The notes under the pieces are model-generated. The model was given only the letters and a program-made list of their open reading frames with translations, had not been told where the DNA came from and did no database searches. The position numbers and the translations under genes are program-made. A stretch of 64,000 nucleotides of DNA from Streptomyces iranensis. GTDB taxonomy: Bacteria > Actinomycetota > Actinomycetes > Streptomycetales > Streptomycetaceae. Shown piece by piece: positions 1 through 9,483 of this stretch. The stretch is taken from the NCBI RefSeq assembly GCF_017874715.1, contig NZ_JAGGLR010000001.1, forward strand, positions 496,001 through 560,000, given 5' to 3'. How positions within the stretch are numbered: position 1 is the first letter of the stretch; the number at the start of each line of letters is the position of its first letter.

Positions 1-1188
1 CCGGGCACGTACTGGATCCATCCGCACTCGGGCGTCCAGCTGGACCGGGGGCTGTACGCGCCGCTGATCGTGGAAGATCCGAAGGAGCCGCTGAAGTACG
101 ACAAGGAGTGGGTCGTCGTCCTGGACGACTGGCTCGACGGGGTGGGCGGCCGCACCCCGGACAAGGAGTTCGAGCGGCTCAACGCGGGCAAGGGCGGCGC
201 GGTCGGCCATGCGATGGACGACGACTCGATGGGCGACGACGGCAAGCGCGGGGCCAAGGCCACCGCGAAGCCCACGGCGACGGCCAAGGCCAAAGCCACA
301 CTTACGGCCAAGGCCACACCCACGGCCAAGCCCACGCCCAAGCCCAAGGCCAAAACCAAAGGCGCCCGGAAGAAGGCCGCGCCCATGGAGAGCCGGCTGC
401 TGGGCGGCCACGCGGGCGATGTCACCTACCCCTACTACCTGGTCAACGGCCGCAGCCCCGAGTCCCCGCAGGTCTTCCGCGCCAAGCGCGGCGACCGGGT
501 CCGTATCCGCATCATCAACGCGGGCGGCGACACCGCCTTCCGCGTCGCCCTCGGCGGCCACCGGATGACTGTCACCCACACCGACGGCTACCCCGTCGTA
601 CCGGCCAAGACGGACGCGCTGCTGCTGGGCATGGGCGAGCGCTACGACGTGCTGGTCACCGTCAAGGACGGGGTCTTCCCGCTCGCCGTGATCGCCGAGG
701 GCAAGGGGCGGTCCGCGATGGCGGTGCTGCGCACCCGTGGCAAGAGCCCGGTGAAGTTCCCGCGCCCCAAGGAGCTGGACGGCGAGCTACTCACCGCGGA
801 CCGGCTGAAGGCGGCGGAGGACGTCCGGCTGACGCCCAAGGAGCCCGACCGCATCATCCGGATGCGGCTCACCGGCTCGATGCGGCGCTGGGACTGGGCG
901 ATCAACGGCCGGCCGTACGACCCCTCGCAGCGCTATCCAGTACGGGAGGGCGAGCGGGTGCGGATCTCGTTCATCAACGGCACCGACATGTGGCATCCGG
1001 TCCATCTGCACGGCCACACCTTCGCGCTGCCGGACGGCGGCCCCCGTAAGGACACCACGGTCCTGCTGCCGCACCACAAGGTGAACGTGGACCTCGACGC
1101 CGACAACCCGGGGCTGTGGATGGTCCACTGCCACAACGTCTACCACTCGGAGTCCGGGATGATGACCATCCTCGGTTACCAGAAGTGA
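1..1188 (+). CDS. Multicopper oxidase, 5'-truncated by the window edge
   Basis: This is the C-terminal 395 residues of an exported-type multicopper oxidase, which couples oxidation of a substrate (metal, phenol or similar) to reduction of O2. The frame is open from base 1 and starts with the copper-ligand motif YWIHPHSG of the first cupredoxin domain. The last domain carries HPVHLHGHTF and the type 1/trinuclear motif HCHNVYHSESGMM near the C-terminus, so all four copper-site elements expected in this part are present. Between domains 1 and 2 (about bases 241-375) lies a Lys/Ala/Thr/Pro repeat linker that ordinary three-domain oxidases lack. The substrate cannot be told. The true start and any Tat signal lie outside the window. 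nadE follows 78 bases downstream and probably has its own promoter. Confidence 0.9.
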   Translation, partial: PGTYWIHPHSGVQLDRGLYAPLIVEDPKEPLKYDKEWVVVLDDWLDGVGGRTPDKEFERLNAGKGGAVGHAMDDDSMGDDGKRGAKATAKPTATAKAKATLTAKATPTAKPTPKPKAKTKGARKKAAPMESRLLGGHAGDVTYPYYLVNGRSPESPQVFRAKRGDRVRIRIINAGGDTAFRVALGGHRMTVTHTDGYPVVPAKTDALLLGMGERYDVLVTVKDGVFPLAVIAEGKGRSAMAVLRTRGKSPVKFPRPKELDGELLTADRLKAAEDVRLTPKEPDRIIRMRLTGSMRRWDWAINGRPYDPSQRYPVREGERVRISFINGTDMWHPVHLHGHTFALPDGGPRKDTTVLLPHHKVNVDLDADNPGLWMVHCHNVYHSESGMMTILGYQK

Positions 1189-1254
1189 GGCCAGGCGTGA
1201 CCGGCGTGAGAAGGGAGACACCCCCGGCCCCGGCTATCGCGTCAGACAGACGAT

Positions 1255-1260
1255 TACACT
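1255..1260 (+). promoter_or_regulatory. -10-like TACACT six bases before the nadE GTG
   Basis: TACACT lies 6 bases upstream of the GTG at 1267 and no Shine-Dalgarno sequence precedes that GTG. This geometry fits a leaderless transcript. No convincing -35 element was seen. Confidence 0.45.
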
Positions 1261-1266
1261 GGGCGC

Positions 1267-3021
1267 GTGCCTCAACTTCGCCTCGCTCTGAACCAGATCG
1301 ACTCGACCGTCGGCGACCTCGACGGCAACACCGAATCGATACTCCACTGGACCCGGCACTCCGCCGAGCAGGGCGCCCATCTGGTGGCGTTCCCCGAGAT
1401 GGTGCTGACCGGCTACCCCGTCGAGGACCTGGCGCTTCGCTCGTCCTTCGTCGAGGCGTCGCGCGCCGCGCTGCACTCGCTCGCCGAGCGGCTGAACGCC
1501 GAGGGGCTGGGCGAGGTGCCGGTGGTCGTCGGCTACCTCGACCGCAGCGAGCGCGCCCGGCGCTACGGCCAGCCCGCCGGGTCGCCGCAGAACGCGGGCG
1601 CCGTGCTGCACCGGGGCGCGGTCGTGCTGACCTTCGCCAAGCACCATCTGCCGAACTACGGCGTCTTCGACGAGTTCCGCTACTTCGTGCCCGGCGACAC
1701 CCTGCCCATGGTCCGCGTCCACGGTGTCGACGTGGCGCTCGCCATCTGCGAGGACCTGTGGCAGGACGGCGGCCGGGTGCCGGCCAGCTGCTCGGCGGGG
1801 GCCGGGCTGCTGCTGTCGATCAACGCCTCGCCGTACGAGCGGGAGAAGGACGACACCCGGCTGGACCTGGTGCGCAAGCGGGCCCAGGAGGCGGGCTGCA
1901 CCACCGCGTACCTGGCCATGATCGGCGGCCAGGACGAGCTCGTCTTCGACGGCGACTCGATCGTCGTGGACCGGGACGGCGAAGTCATCGCGCGGGCCCC
2001 GCAGTTCGCCGAGGGCTGTGTGCTGCTCGACCTCGATCTGCCCGCCGCCGACCCGGGCTCGGTCCCCGAGGGGGTCGTGGACGACGGGCTCCGCATCGAC
2101 CACGTCGCCCTCTCCGCCGACCCGCTGCCCCGCTATGAGCCGGAGCTCGCGGGCGGCGAGGCCGAGCGGCTCGGGGACGACGAGGAGATCTACACGGCGC
2201 TGGTCGTGGGGCTGCGGGCCTATGCGGCGAAGAACGGATTCCGCAGTGTGCTGATCGGGCTCTCCGGCGGAATCGACTCCTCGCTCGTCGCGGCCATCGC
2301 GTGTGACGCGGTCGGCGCGCAGAACGTGTACGGCGTCGCGATGCCCTCGCGCTACTCCTCCGAGCACTCGATCGACGACGCCGCCGAGCTGGCGCGGCGC
2401 ACCGGGCTGAACTTCCGCACGGTCCCGATCGCCCCGATGTTCGACGCCTATATGGGCTCCCTGGGCCTCACCGGGCTGGCCGAGGAGAACCTCCAGTCGC
2501 GGCTGCGCGGCACGATGCTGATGGCGATCTCCAACCAGGAGGGCCACATCGTCCTCGCCCCGGGCAACAAGTCCGAGCTGGCCTGCGGCTACTCCACGCT
2601 CTACGGGGACTCGGTCGGCGCGTACGGCCCGATCAAGGACGTCTACAAGACCTCCGTCTTCCGGCTGTCGAATTGGCGTAACCGTGCGGCGGAGGAGCGG
2701 GGCCAGACCCCGCCCATCCCCGAGAACTCGATCACCAAGCCGCCGAGCGCCGAGCTGCGCCCCGGCCAGGTCGACACCGACTCGCTCCCCGACTACGACG
2801 TCCTCGACCGGATCCTGGAGCTGTATGTCGACCGTGACCAGGGGCGTACCGAGATCGTGGCGGCGGGTTACGACGACGCGCTGGTGACCCGGATCCTGCG
2901 GATGGTGGACACCGCCGAGTACAAGCGCCGGCAGTACCCGCCGGGCACGAAGATCTCCGCGAAGGGCTTCGGCAAGGACCGCCGACTGCCCATCACCAAC
3001 CGCTGGCGGGAACACGTCTGA
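1267..3021 (+). CDS. nadE: Glutamine-dependent NAD+ synthetase
   Basis: A 584-residue two-domain enzyme that makes NAD+ from deamido-NAD+, ATP and glutamine in the cytoplasm. The N-terminal nitrilase-type glutaminase domain (about residues 3-270) shows the Glu-Lys-Cys triad: E44 in FPEMVLTGYP, K125 in FAKHHLPNYG and C161 in AICEDLW. The C-terminal synthetase domain has the pyrophosphatase-type ATP loop LSGGIDSS at about residues 331-338. Length and domain order match bacterial glutamine-type NadE. The GTG start was chosen because PQLRLALNQID is the usual N-terminus of the family. There is no clear ribosome site, so the message may be leaderless. It appears monocistronic, and a repeat element follows. 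Confidence 0.97.
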   Translation: MPQLRLALNQIDSTVGDLDGNTESILHWTRHSAEQGAHLVAFPEMVLTGYPVEDLALRSSFVEASRAALHSLAERLNAEGLGEVPVVVGYLDRSERARRYGQPAGSPQNAGAVLHRGAVVLTFAKHHLPNYGVFDEFRYFVPGDTLPMVRVHGVDVALAICEDLWQDGGRVPASCSAGAGLLLSINASPYEREKDDTRLDLVRKRAQEAGCTTAYLAMIGGQDELVFDGDSIVVDRDGEVIARAPQFAEGCVLLDLDLPAADPGSVPEGVVDDGLRIDHVALSADPLPRYEPELAGGEAERLGDDEEIYTALVVGLRAYAAKNGFRSVLIGLSGGIDSSLVAAIACDAVGAQNVYGVAMPSRYSSEHSIDDAAELARRTGLNFRTVPIAPMFDAYMGSLGLTGLAEENLQSRLRGTMLMAISNQEGHIVLAPGNKSELACGYSTLYGDSVGAYGPIKDVYKTSVFRLSNWRNRAAEERGQTPPIPENSITKPPSAELRPGQVDTDSLPDYDVLDRILELYVDRDQGRTEIVAAGYDDALVTRILRMVDTAEYKRRQYPPGTKISAKGFGKDRRLPITNRWREHV

Positions 3022-3153
3022 GGTTCCTGGGGCCGGTGTCGATGTGCGGCTCCGCCGCGTAGCCAAGGCACTGCGGTTCGGAGGCGCCCGAAGGGGCGCG
3101 GGGAACTGCGCGACCAGCCACGACGGCGTCGCAGTCGATCGACGGCAGCTCAG

Positions 3154-3174
3154 GGCACTTCCAGCGGAGCGCTT
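3154..3174. repeat. 21-nt dispersed motif, copy 1
   Basis: An identical 21-base sequence, beginning GGCACTTCCAGCG, occurs again at 9377-9397, downstream of panB. Both copies lie just after a plus-strand biosynthetic gene and contain the small palindrome AGCG-GAG-CGCT. Function unknown. Confidence 0.8.
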
Positions 3175-3193
3175 GGGTCCGGCGGATCGTGAC

Positions 3194-3352
3194 GCCTGCG
3201 GCGGGCTGCTCCCCTACCCGCCCCTTCCCGAAACTGGGGCTCCGCCCCAGCCCCCGGAACAGGGGCTTCGCCCCAGGGACCCCCGGAGTTCCAGGGCCCC
3301 CTGGGGTGCCAGGGGCGAAGCCCCAGGTAACGGGAAGGGGCGGGGAGGGGAA
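3194..3352. repeat. Inverted-arm intergenic element, copy A
   Basis: The left arm (3194-3230) runs from GCCTGCGGCGGGCTG to CGCCCCTTCCCG. The right arm begins CGGGAAGGGGCGGGGAGGGG at 3331 and loses similarity at the outer end. Between them are short GGGGCTTCGCCCC-type hairpins. Related elements lie at 15961-16230, 34856-34893 (one arm) and about 44555-44905. Confidence 0.7.
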
Positions 3353-3374
3353 AGATCCACCGACCCCCCGTAAC

Positions 3375-4580
3375 TCAGACCACCTCAGACATCTGCGGCA
3401 TCGACTCACTGCTCGCGACAACTCGCGACCCACTCGCCGACGCCCGATCCGTCAGCCCCGCGATCAGCGCGATCGCGAGGCCGATCACCGCGAGCACCGC
3501 ACCGACCAGCGTCGGGGAGGTCCAGCCCCAGCCCGCCGCGATGGCGACGCCGCCCAGCCACGCGCCACCGGCGTTGGCCAGGTTGAACGCGGAGTGGTTG
3601 GAGGCGGAGGCCAGCGTCGGGGCGTGCTGGGCCTTGTTCATCACCAGCATCTGGAGCGGGGTGGTGGTCATGAAGCCGACCGCGCCCAGCACTACGACCG
3701 ACAGCAGCGCCGCCCACTTCACATGCACCGTGAAGTCGAAGGCCACGAGCATGGCGGCCAGCGCCGCAAGCGAGCCGTAGAGCGTCGGCCGCAGCGCCCG
3801 GTCGGTGAGCGGACCGGCGACCAGGGCACCCAGCGTCATGCCGATGCCGAACAGCGCCAGCACCAGGGTGACCGTGGACTCACCGAACCCGGTGACCTCG
3901 GTCATCATCGAGGCGAGGTAGCTGTAGACGGCGAAGACACCGGCGAAGCCGAAGACGGCGGTGAGCAGCCCCAGCAGCACCTGGCGGTCGCGCAGCGCGC
4001 CGAGCTCCTGGCGCAGCCCGCCGTGCTGCTCGTGGGAGATCTGCGGAACGAGCCGGGCGAGCGCGGCCATGGCGACCACGCCGATCGCGGCGACGACGAG
4101 GAAGGTCGCGCGCCAGCCGAGGTGCTGGCCGAGCAGGGTGGCCACGGGGACGCCGACGATGTTGGCGATGGTCAGCCCGAGGAACATGGTGGCGACCGCG
4201 CGGGCCCGCCGGTCCTCGGTCACCAGCCGCGCCGCGACCACCGCGCCGACGCCGAAGAACGCGCCGTGGGGCAGCCCGGCGAGCACCCGGCCCGCGATCA
4301 GCAGCCCGAAGTTGGGGGCGAGGGCGGAGGCGAGGTTGCCCACCGTGAAGAGTGCCATGAGCAACACGAGCATCCGCTTGCGCGGGATACGGGAACCGAG
4401 GGCGGTCAGCAGCGGAGCGCCCACCACGACTCCGATGGCGTAGGCGGAGACGAGGTATCCGGCCGTGGGCACCGAGGTGTCCAGATCATTCGCGACGTTG
4501 GGCAGCAGGCCCATCATCACGAATTCGGTAGTACCAATGCCGAAGGCGCTCACAGCAAGGGCGAGCAGGGCCAGGGGCAT
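3375..4580 (-). CDS. MFS exporter of the DHA1 (AraJ/Cml-like) group
   Basis: A 401-residue inner-membrane protein with about 12 hydrophobic helices. The first helix region has the sequence AFGIGTTEFVMMGLLP, typical of drug:H+ antiporter family 1 exporters related to sugar-efflux and chloramphenicol-resistance proteins. A loop 2-3 motif of the type GSRIPRKRML is present. The expected role is proton-driven export of a small molecule; the substrate cannot be inferred. The ATG at 4580 has AAAGG about 10 bases upstream. It is transcribed towards nadE. No regulator is adjacent; the neighbour upstream is an unrelated membrane phosphatase-family gene on the same strand, 184 bases away. Confidence 0.88.
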   Translation of the reverse strand: MPLALLALAVSAFGIGTTEFVMMGLLPNVANDLDTSVPTAGYLVSAYAIGVVVGAPLLTALGSRIPRKRMLVLLMALFTVGNLASALAPNFGLLIAGRVLAGLPHGAFFGVGAVVAARLVTEDRRARAVATMFLGLTIANIVGVPVATLLGQHLGWRATFLVVAAIGVVAMAALARLVPQISHEQHGGLRQELGALRDRQVLLGLLTAVFGFAGVFAVYSYLASMMTEVTGFGESTVTLVLALFGIGMTLGALVAGPLTDRALRPTLYGSLAALAAMLVAFDFTVHVKWAALLSVVVLGAVGFMTTTPLQMLVMNKAQHAPTLASASNHSAFNLANAGGAWLGGVAIAAGWGWTSPTLVGAVLAVIGLAIALIAGLTDRASASGSRVVASSESMPQMSEVV

Positions 4581-4764
4581 GAGAGACCTTTCAAACGAAG
4601 GAGAAACGTGCGGGGATGCGTATGTTCTCTAGCTGAACAAAGTCTCTCACGCAGAATGTTCCCGAGGAGATCCCCAAGATGAACGGCACGTAAGATCTCG
4701 CCGGGTGCCCCGTGAGCTATGTCACCCGACGACCCTGGGGCACAGGCGACCCTGGGGCGCAGGC

Positions 4765-5790
4765 TCAGTAGTCGACCGACGCCGCCAGCGGAAGGTGATC
4801 GCTGCCGGTCCTGGGCAGCGCCCACGCCGAGACCGGGTCCAGCCCCCGCACCATGATCTGGTCGATCCGCGCCATCGGGAACGAGGCGGGCCAGCTGAAG
4901 CCGAAGCCGTCGCCCGCCGCGCCCTGGGCGGACCGCATCTGCGCGGTGACGGGGGCGAGCGCGCGGTCGTTCATGGTGCCGTTCAGATCGCCGAGCAGGA
5001 TCACCTTGTTCAGCGGCTCCCGGGCGATGGCCTGGCCCAGCGCCTCGGCGCTGTCGTCGCGCTGCCCGGCGGTGAAGCCCGCGTTGAACTTCACCCGCAC
5101 CGAGGGCAGATGCGCCACATAGACGCCGACCTCACCGCCCGGGGTGGCGACGGTGGTGCGCAGTGCCCGCGTCCAGCCCAGCTTGATGTCCACCGGCTTG
5201 GTGCCGGACAGCGGGTACTTGCTCCACAGCCCCACCGTGCCCTGCACGGTGTGGTAGCGGTAGGTGCCGGTCAGGGCCCGTTCGTACGTCGGCACCGCCG
5301 AGTCCGTCAGCTCCTCCAGGGCCACCACATCGGCGCCCGAGGCGGCCACGTCCTTCGCGGTGCCGGTCGGATCGGCGTTCTCCGCGTTGACGTTGTGGGT
5401 GACGACGGTCAGCTCACCGCCGCTGCCGGACTTGTCGGAGAACATCAGCCCGCCGAAGAGGTTCAGCCAGACGGCGACGGGCAGCACCAGCGCCAGCACG
5501 GCGCTCGCCGACCGCCGCACCAGACCGAGCACCAGCAGCACCGGAAGGAACACGCCCAGCCAGGGCAGGAAGGTCTCCAGCAGCGAGCCGAGGTTGCCCA
5601 CCCGGTTGGGGATGTCGGCGTGGAAGATCATGACCAGGGCGAGCAGGACCGCGATCGCCGCCAGCACCAGTCCGCGCCGCCAGATGCCGCGATCGTTCCG
5701 GAGCCGGTCGAACAGGCGGCCGATCCGGGAGCCCGATTGCTGGGGCGCGCCCCCGAGCTGTCCCGTCTCCTGCGTATGCGCCTGCGTCAT
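4765..5790 (-). CDS. Membrane-anchored endonuclease/exonuclease/phosphatase family protein
   Basis: A 341-residue protein with about three N-terminal membrane helices (roughly residues 40-115) followed by an extracytoplasmic EEP catalytic domain. Recognisable motifs are VTHNVNAEN, the metal-ligand region VALEELTD, LLGDLNGTMND and the C-terminal SDHLPLAASVDY, which match the Asn, Glu, GDxN and SDHxP signatures of Mg2+-dependent phosphodiesterases. Such proteins hydrolyse phosphodiester bonds in lipids, nucleic acids or nucleotides. The outside-facing catalytic domain makes a lipid or scavenged nucleotide substrate plausible, but this is inference. GAGGGA precedes the ATG. It appears monocistronic. 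Confidence 0.85.
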   Translation of the reverse strand: MTQAHTQETGQLGGAPQQSGSRIGRLFDRLRNDRGIWRRGLVLAAIAVLLALVMIFHADIPNRVGNLGSLLETFLPWLGVFLPVLLVLGLVRRSASAVLALVLPVAVWLNLFGGLMFSDKSGSGGELTVVTHNVNAENADPTGTAKDVAASGADVVALEELTDSAVPTYERALTGTYRYHTVQGTVGLWSKYPLSGTKPVDIKLGWTRALRTTVATPGGEVGVYVAHLPSVRVKFNAGFTAGQRDDSAEALGQAIAREPLNKVILLGDLNGTMNDRALAPVTAQMRSAQGAAGDGFGFSWPASFPMARIDQIMVRGLDPVSAWALPRTGSDHLPLAASVDY

Positions 5791-5967
5791 TCGCTGTCCC
5801 TCACTGCCTCAACTGCCGCGCCTTGGACTACGACCCTAGGTGATGACCAGGGCTTTTCCTGACGCCCCCGGTTGGGGTGCTCCCCGACCGAGGACGATGC
5901 GACGACGGCCCCGAGTTCCACATCCCGGCCCGGGAGGGGGTGTTGTGACACAACAGGCACAAACCGC

Positions 5968-6576
5968 TCAGCGGCGTGGGGAGACCCCTTCGAGGACCGT
6001 GTCGACGATCCGTTCGGCCAGCCCCTCGGGCAGCTGCTTCCACTCGTGGAGCATGGCGCGGGCCAGCATCGGGCCGGTGAAGAGGTCGGCGAGCAGCTCC
6101 AGATCCATATCGGCGCGGATCTCACCGCTCTCCCGGCCCCGCCGCAGCACGGCGCGCAGGCTCGCGCGGCGGGCCGCTATGACGTTCTCGTCGTAGGCCC
6201 GCCACAGCTCCTTGTGCGCGTGCATCTGGGTGATGACGCTGCGCAGCAGGGCGGAGTTGCGCTTGGCGAGCCCGCGCCGGCGCATGAACTCCAGGATGGC
6301 GACGAGGTCGTCGCGCACCGAGGCCCCGGTCGGCTCGGGGCTGGGCTCCTCCAGGGAGCGCAGCACATCGAGCATCAGCGCGTCCTTACCGGGCCAGCGG
6401 CGGTAGACGGTGGCCTTGCCGACCCCCGCCTCGCGGGCGATCCCCTCGATCGAAAGACCGCCGACCGAGGCGCCCTCCTCCAGCAGCCGCAGCGCGGCCT
6501 CGATGATCGCGGCGTCGGCGGCGGGGCTGCGGGGGCGGCCACGGAGCCTGGGCGCGGAGCTCTCCGGTGCGGTCAT
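5968..6576 (-). CDS. TetR-family repressor of the adjacent exporter
   Basis: A 202-residue regulator. Residues about 15-65 form a classic TetR helix-turn-helix ([19 protein letters not shown]), and the rest is an alpha-helical ligand-binding domain of the usual size. The ATG at 6576 overlaps the stop of the DHA2 exporter by 4 bases (ATGA), so the two are translationally coupled and co-transcribed from the exporter promoter. A perfect 9-bp inverted repeat just upstream of the exporter (8223-8241) is the probable operator, giving autoregulation through the shared promoter. The inducer is probably a substrate of the pump. A longer frame continues upstream but lies inside the exporter gene, so the short start was chosen. 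Confidence 0.93.
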   Translation of the reverse strand: MTAPESSAPRLRGRPRSPAADAAIIEAALRLLEEGASVGGLSIEGIAREAGVGKATVYRRWPGKDALMLDVLRSLEEPSPEPTGASVRDDLVAILEFMRRRGLAKRNSALLRSVITQMHAHKELWRAYDENVIAARRASLRAVLRRGRESGEIRADMDLELLADLFTGPMLARAMLHEWKQLPEGLAERIVDTVLEGVSPRR

Positions 6577-8198
6577 CGGTCGGCCGACGCCTCCTCCCGC
6601 GAATGCGGCCGCCCGTCGTCGGGGGCCTGGCCGGAGCCTTCCTTGCCGGGCAGGAAGGCCAGGACGACCAGCGCGCCGAGGACGGCGACGCCCGCCGAGC
6701 CGAGGGCGGTGATGTGCATGGCGTGGACGAAGGCGTCCTGGGCCGGGCCCACCAGCGCCTGGCCCCTGGGCCCGAGCTTCTCGGCGACCCCCATGGTGGC
6801 CTCGACGGACTCGCCCGCCGAGCGCTGTACGGAGTCGGGCAGTCCGGGCACGGCGGCCAGGGTGTCCCGCATCCGGTCGCGGTAGGCGGTGGAGAGCACC
6901 GAGCCCAGCACCGCGACCCCGAGCGCGCCGCCGACCTGCCGGAAGGTGTTGTTGAGGGCCGAGCCGGAGCCGGCCTTCTGGCGCGGCAGCGCCTGCATGA
7001 TCCCGGTCGTCACCGGCGGCATGATATGTGCCATCCCGGTGCCCTGGGCGAAGAACAGCACCTCGAGCACGACGATCGGGGTGTCCACGCCCAGCAGGAG
7101 GAATCCCGACATGGCGGCGGCCACCAGCAGCATCCCGCAGGTGCACACCGCGCGGGCGCCGAACCGCTCGACGACCAGCCGGGCCCGCGGGGCGAAGATC
7201 AGCTGCGCCACGGCCAGCGGCAGGATCAGCAGCCCGGATTCGAGGGCGCTGTAGCCGCGCACGCTCTGGGTGTAGAAGACCATGAAGAAGGTCACGCCCA
7301 TGAGGGCGAAGAAGACCAGGGCGACGGCGGCGATGGCGGCGGAGAAGGCGGGGTTGCGGAAGTAGCCGATATCGATGGCCGGGTGGTCGCTGCGCTTCTC
7401 GTGCACCACGAACAGGCCCAGGACGGCGAGCCCGGCGGCGATCGAGCCCAGCACCTGGGCGTCGGTGAAGTCGGCGAGCTGGCCGCCCTTGATGATGCCG
7501 TAGACCAGCAGGACGAGTCCGACGACGGACAGCAGCACGCCCGGCGGGTCCACCCGGCCGGGCGCGGGGTCCCTGGAGTCGGGGACGAGCACCACCATCG
7601 CGATCAGTCCGACGATCACGATCGGCACATTGACGAAGAAGACCGAACCCCACCAGAAGTGCTCGAGCAGCAGTCCACCGGTGATCGGGCCGATGGCGAT
7701 GGCCAGCCCCACGGCGGCGACCCAGATGCCGATCGCCTTGGCCTGCTCCTCGCGTTCGAAGACATTGACCAGGATGGCCAGGGTCGCGGGCATCACGAAC
7801 GCGGCGCCAAGACCCATGAGCGCCCGGAAGCCGATGAGTTCACCGGGCGATCCGGAGAAGGCGGCGAGCACCGAGCCCATGCCGAACACCGCCATCCCGC
7901 CGAGCAGGACCTTCTTACGGCCGATCCGGTCGCCGAGGATCCCCGCGGTGAACAGCAGCCCGGCGAAGACCAGCGTGTAGGAGTTGATCGCCCACTCGAG
8001 CTGGCTCTGGGTGGCGCCGAGACCGGTGGGCTTCGGCGAGGCGATGGTCTTCATCGCCACGTTGAGTATCGAGTTGTCGAGGACGACGACCAGCACGCTG
8101 AACATCAGGACGACGAGGATCGCCCAGCGCCTGCGGTGGATCGCCTCGGGGACGCCGGACCCGGCCGGGGCGCCCTGGGAGCTGGATGGGCTTGCCAT
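6573..8198 (-). CDS. DHA2-family (EmrB/QacA-like) 14-helix multidrug exporter
   Basis: A 541-residue major facilitator exporter with about 14 membrane helices. Motif C-like and family motifs are visible: [13 protein letters not shown] in helix 1, [18 protein letters not shown] in helix 2 and [11 protein letters not shown] in loop 2-3. The role is proton-coupled efflux of hydrophobic drugs. The frame is open further upstream, but MASPSSS at 8198 is preferred: the extra residues look like untranslated sequence and cover the operator, and TAGCCT (8206-8211) lies 7 bases before the ATG. The gene leads a two-gene operon with its TetR repressor, with a 4-base overlap. Confidence 0.93.
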   Translation of the reverse strand: MASPSSSQGAPAGSGVPEAIHRRRWAILVVLMFSVLVVVLDNSILNVAMKTIASPKPTGLGATQSQLEWAINSYTLVFAGLLFTAGILGDRIGRKKVLLGGMAVFGMGSVLAAFSGSPGELIGFRALMGLGAAFVMPATLAILVNVFEREEQAKAIGIWVAAVGLAIAIGPITGGLLLEHFWWGSVFFVNVPIVIVGLIAMVVLVPDSRDPAPGRVDPPGVLLSVVGLVLLVYGIIKGGQLADFTDAQVLGSIAAGLAVLGLFVVHEKRSDHPAIDIGYFRNPAFSAAIAAVALVFFALMGVTFFMVFYTQSVRGYSALESGLLILPLAVAQLIFAPRARLVVERFGARAVCTCGMLLVAAAMSGFLLLGVDTPIVVLEVLFFAQGTGMAHIMPPVTTGIMQALPRQKAGSGSALNNTFRQVGGALGVAVLGSVLSTAYRDRMRDTLAAVPGLPDSVQRSAGESVEATMGVAEKLGPRGQALVGPAQDAFVHAMHITALGSAGVAVLGALVVLAFLPGKEGSGQAPDDGRPHSREEASADR

Positions 8199-8205
8199 GC
8201 CGCCC

Positions 8206-8211
8206 AGGCTA
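8206..8211 (-). promoter_or_regulatory. -10-like TAGCCT of the DHA2 exporter operon
   Basis: On the minus strand TAGCCT stands 7 bases before the ATG at 8198, consistent with a leaderless message. The inverted repeat at 8223-8241 would then overlap the -35 region. Confidence 0.45.
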
Positions 8212-8222
8212 GGCGGCTTACG

Positions 8223-8241
8223 ATACGAGACCGTCTCGTAT
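8223..8241. promoter_or_regulatory. TetR operator: perfect 9-bp inverted repeat
   Basis: ATACGAGAC-C-GTCTCGTAT is a perfect palindrome 25 bases upstream of the exporter start. Its place and form fit the binding site of the co-transcribed TetR repressor (5968-6576). Confidence 0.85.
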
Positions 8242-8479
8242 TGGAAAATCTTTGCGAGGCTTTGGACCGACCGGCCGTGGACGGGCGGGCGGGCTGGCTG
8301 GCTGGCTGGCGAAGGGCTGGGGAAAGGCGCGCGAAAAACCGGGGAAGGGCGAAAGGTGGCCAAGGCCACCCGCCCGCGCGGTCCGGGCCCACTTTCGCCC
8401 CGGCAGGAGCCGTGCCAGCATGGGGTTGGTCCGGGGACGCCGTCAGGGCGCCTCGAGATGATGAACAGGAGCCGTAGCG

Positions 8480-9340
8480 ATGACGTACGTCGATCCTGCG
8501 CGAAAGCAGTCCGAGAAGGCGCTCTACGGGGGCACGGGCTCCCGCCGCATCACCGTCCGTGACATCGCGGCCGCCAAGGGCCGCACCGAGAAGTGGCCGA
8601 TGCTCACCGCCTACGACGCGATGACCGCGTCCGTCTTCGACCAGGCGGGCATCCCGGTGCTGCTGGTCGGCGACTCGATGGGCAACTGCCATCTGGGCTA
8701 CGAGTCCACCGTGCCCGTCACCATGGACGAGATGGCGCTGCTGTCCGCCGCCGTGGTCCGCGGCACCCGGCGCGCCCTCGTCGTCGGCGACCTGCCGTTC
8801 GGCTCGTACCAGGAGGGCCCCGTACAGGCGCTGCGCAACGCCACCCGCCTGGTCAAGGAGGCGGGCGTGGGCGCGGTGAAGCTGGAGGGCGGGGAGCGCT
8901 CCGCCCATCAGATCGAGCTGCTGGTCCAGTCCGGCATCCCGGTCATGGCGCATATCGGCCTGACCCCGCAGTCCGTCAACGCCTACGGCGGCTACCCGGT
9001 CCAGGGGCGCGGCGAGGAGGCGGCCCAGCAGCTGCTGCGGGACGCCAAGGCGGTCCAGGACGCGGGCGCCTTCGCGGTCGTCCTGGAGCTGGTCCCGGCC
9101 GAGCTGGCCGCCGAGGTGACGCGGTCGCTGCACATCGCCACCGTCGGCATCGGCGCCGGTCCGGACTGCGACGCCCAGGTGCTGGTGTGGACGGACATGG
9201 CGGGCATGACCGACGGCCGGGTGCCGCGCTTCGTCAAGCAGTACGCCCAGCTGCGCCAGGGTCTGGGCGACGCGGCGCGGGCCTTCGCGGAGGACGTCGT
9301 CGGCGGGGCCTACCCGGCCGAGGAGCACTCCTTCCACTGA
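8480..9340 (+). CDS. panB: 3-methyl-2-oxobutanoate hydroxymethyltransferase
   Basis: A 286-residue cytosolic enzyme of pantothenate and CoA synthesis that transfers a hydroxymethyl group from methylene-tetrahydrofolate to alpha-ketoisovalerate to give ketopantoate. It is a TIM-barrel of family length. Characteristic stretches are [28 protein letters not shown], which holds the metal-binding Asp, then VKLEGG and the [13 protein letters not shown] segment. AGGAGC lies 7 bases before the ATG. It appears monocistronic and is followed by a strong hairpin. No other pan gene is in the window. Confidence 0.97.
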   Translation: MTYVDPARKQSEKALYGGTGSRRITVRDIAAAKGRTEKWPMLTAYDAMTASVFDQAGIPVLLVGDSMGNCHLGYESTVPVTMDEMALLSAAVVRGTRRALVVGDLPFGSYQEGPVQALRNATRLVKEAGVGAVKLEGGERSAHQIELLVQSGIPVMAHIGLTPQSVNAYGGYPVQGRGEEAAQQLLRDAKAVQDAGAFAVVLELVPAELAAEVTRSLHIATVGIGAGPDCDAQVLVWTDMAGMTDGRVPRFVKQYAQLRQGLGDAARAFAEDVVGGAYPAEEHSFH

Positions 9341-9376
9341 GCAGGACGGCGCAGCAGACGGCCGACGACGCATCAC

Positions 9377-9397
9377 GGCACTTCCAGCGGAGCGCTT
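9377..9397. repeat. 21-nt dispersed motif, copy 2
   Basis: Identical over 21 bases to 3154-3174. The flanks are also loosely similar, so the two copies may belong to a larger degenerate element. Confidence 0.8.
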
Positions 9398-9424
9398 AGG
9401 CCCCACAAGCCACCGCGGTACAAC

Positions 9425-9460
9425 GACAGCCCGCCGATCTTCCCCCGTCGGCGGGCTGTC
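9425..9460. terminator. Strong hairpin between panB and the ABC operon
   Basis: A 13-bp perfect stem (GACAGCCCGCCGA paired with its complement) around a 10-base loop. It lies 84 bases after the panB stop and 23 bases before the ABC gene, and would end panB transcription. Confidence 0.75.
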
Positions 9461-9483
9461 TGCCGCTTGTCGGTGGTCTGTCG

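Larger units (their letters stand above)
3022..3374. other. Intergenic region between nadE and the DHA1 exporter
   Basis: No credible gene. The region holds the shared 21-nt motif (3154-3174) and a GC-rich inverted-arm repeat element (3194-3352). It lies between convergent genes, so it probably serves as a two-way transcription end. Confidence 0.7.

Noticed and set aside
1234..3066. A 610-residue open frame antisense to nadE
   Set aside because: It mirrors the codon bias of nadE on the other strand, has no ribosome site or recognisable domain, and nadE is certain.
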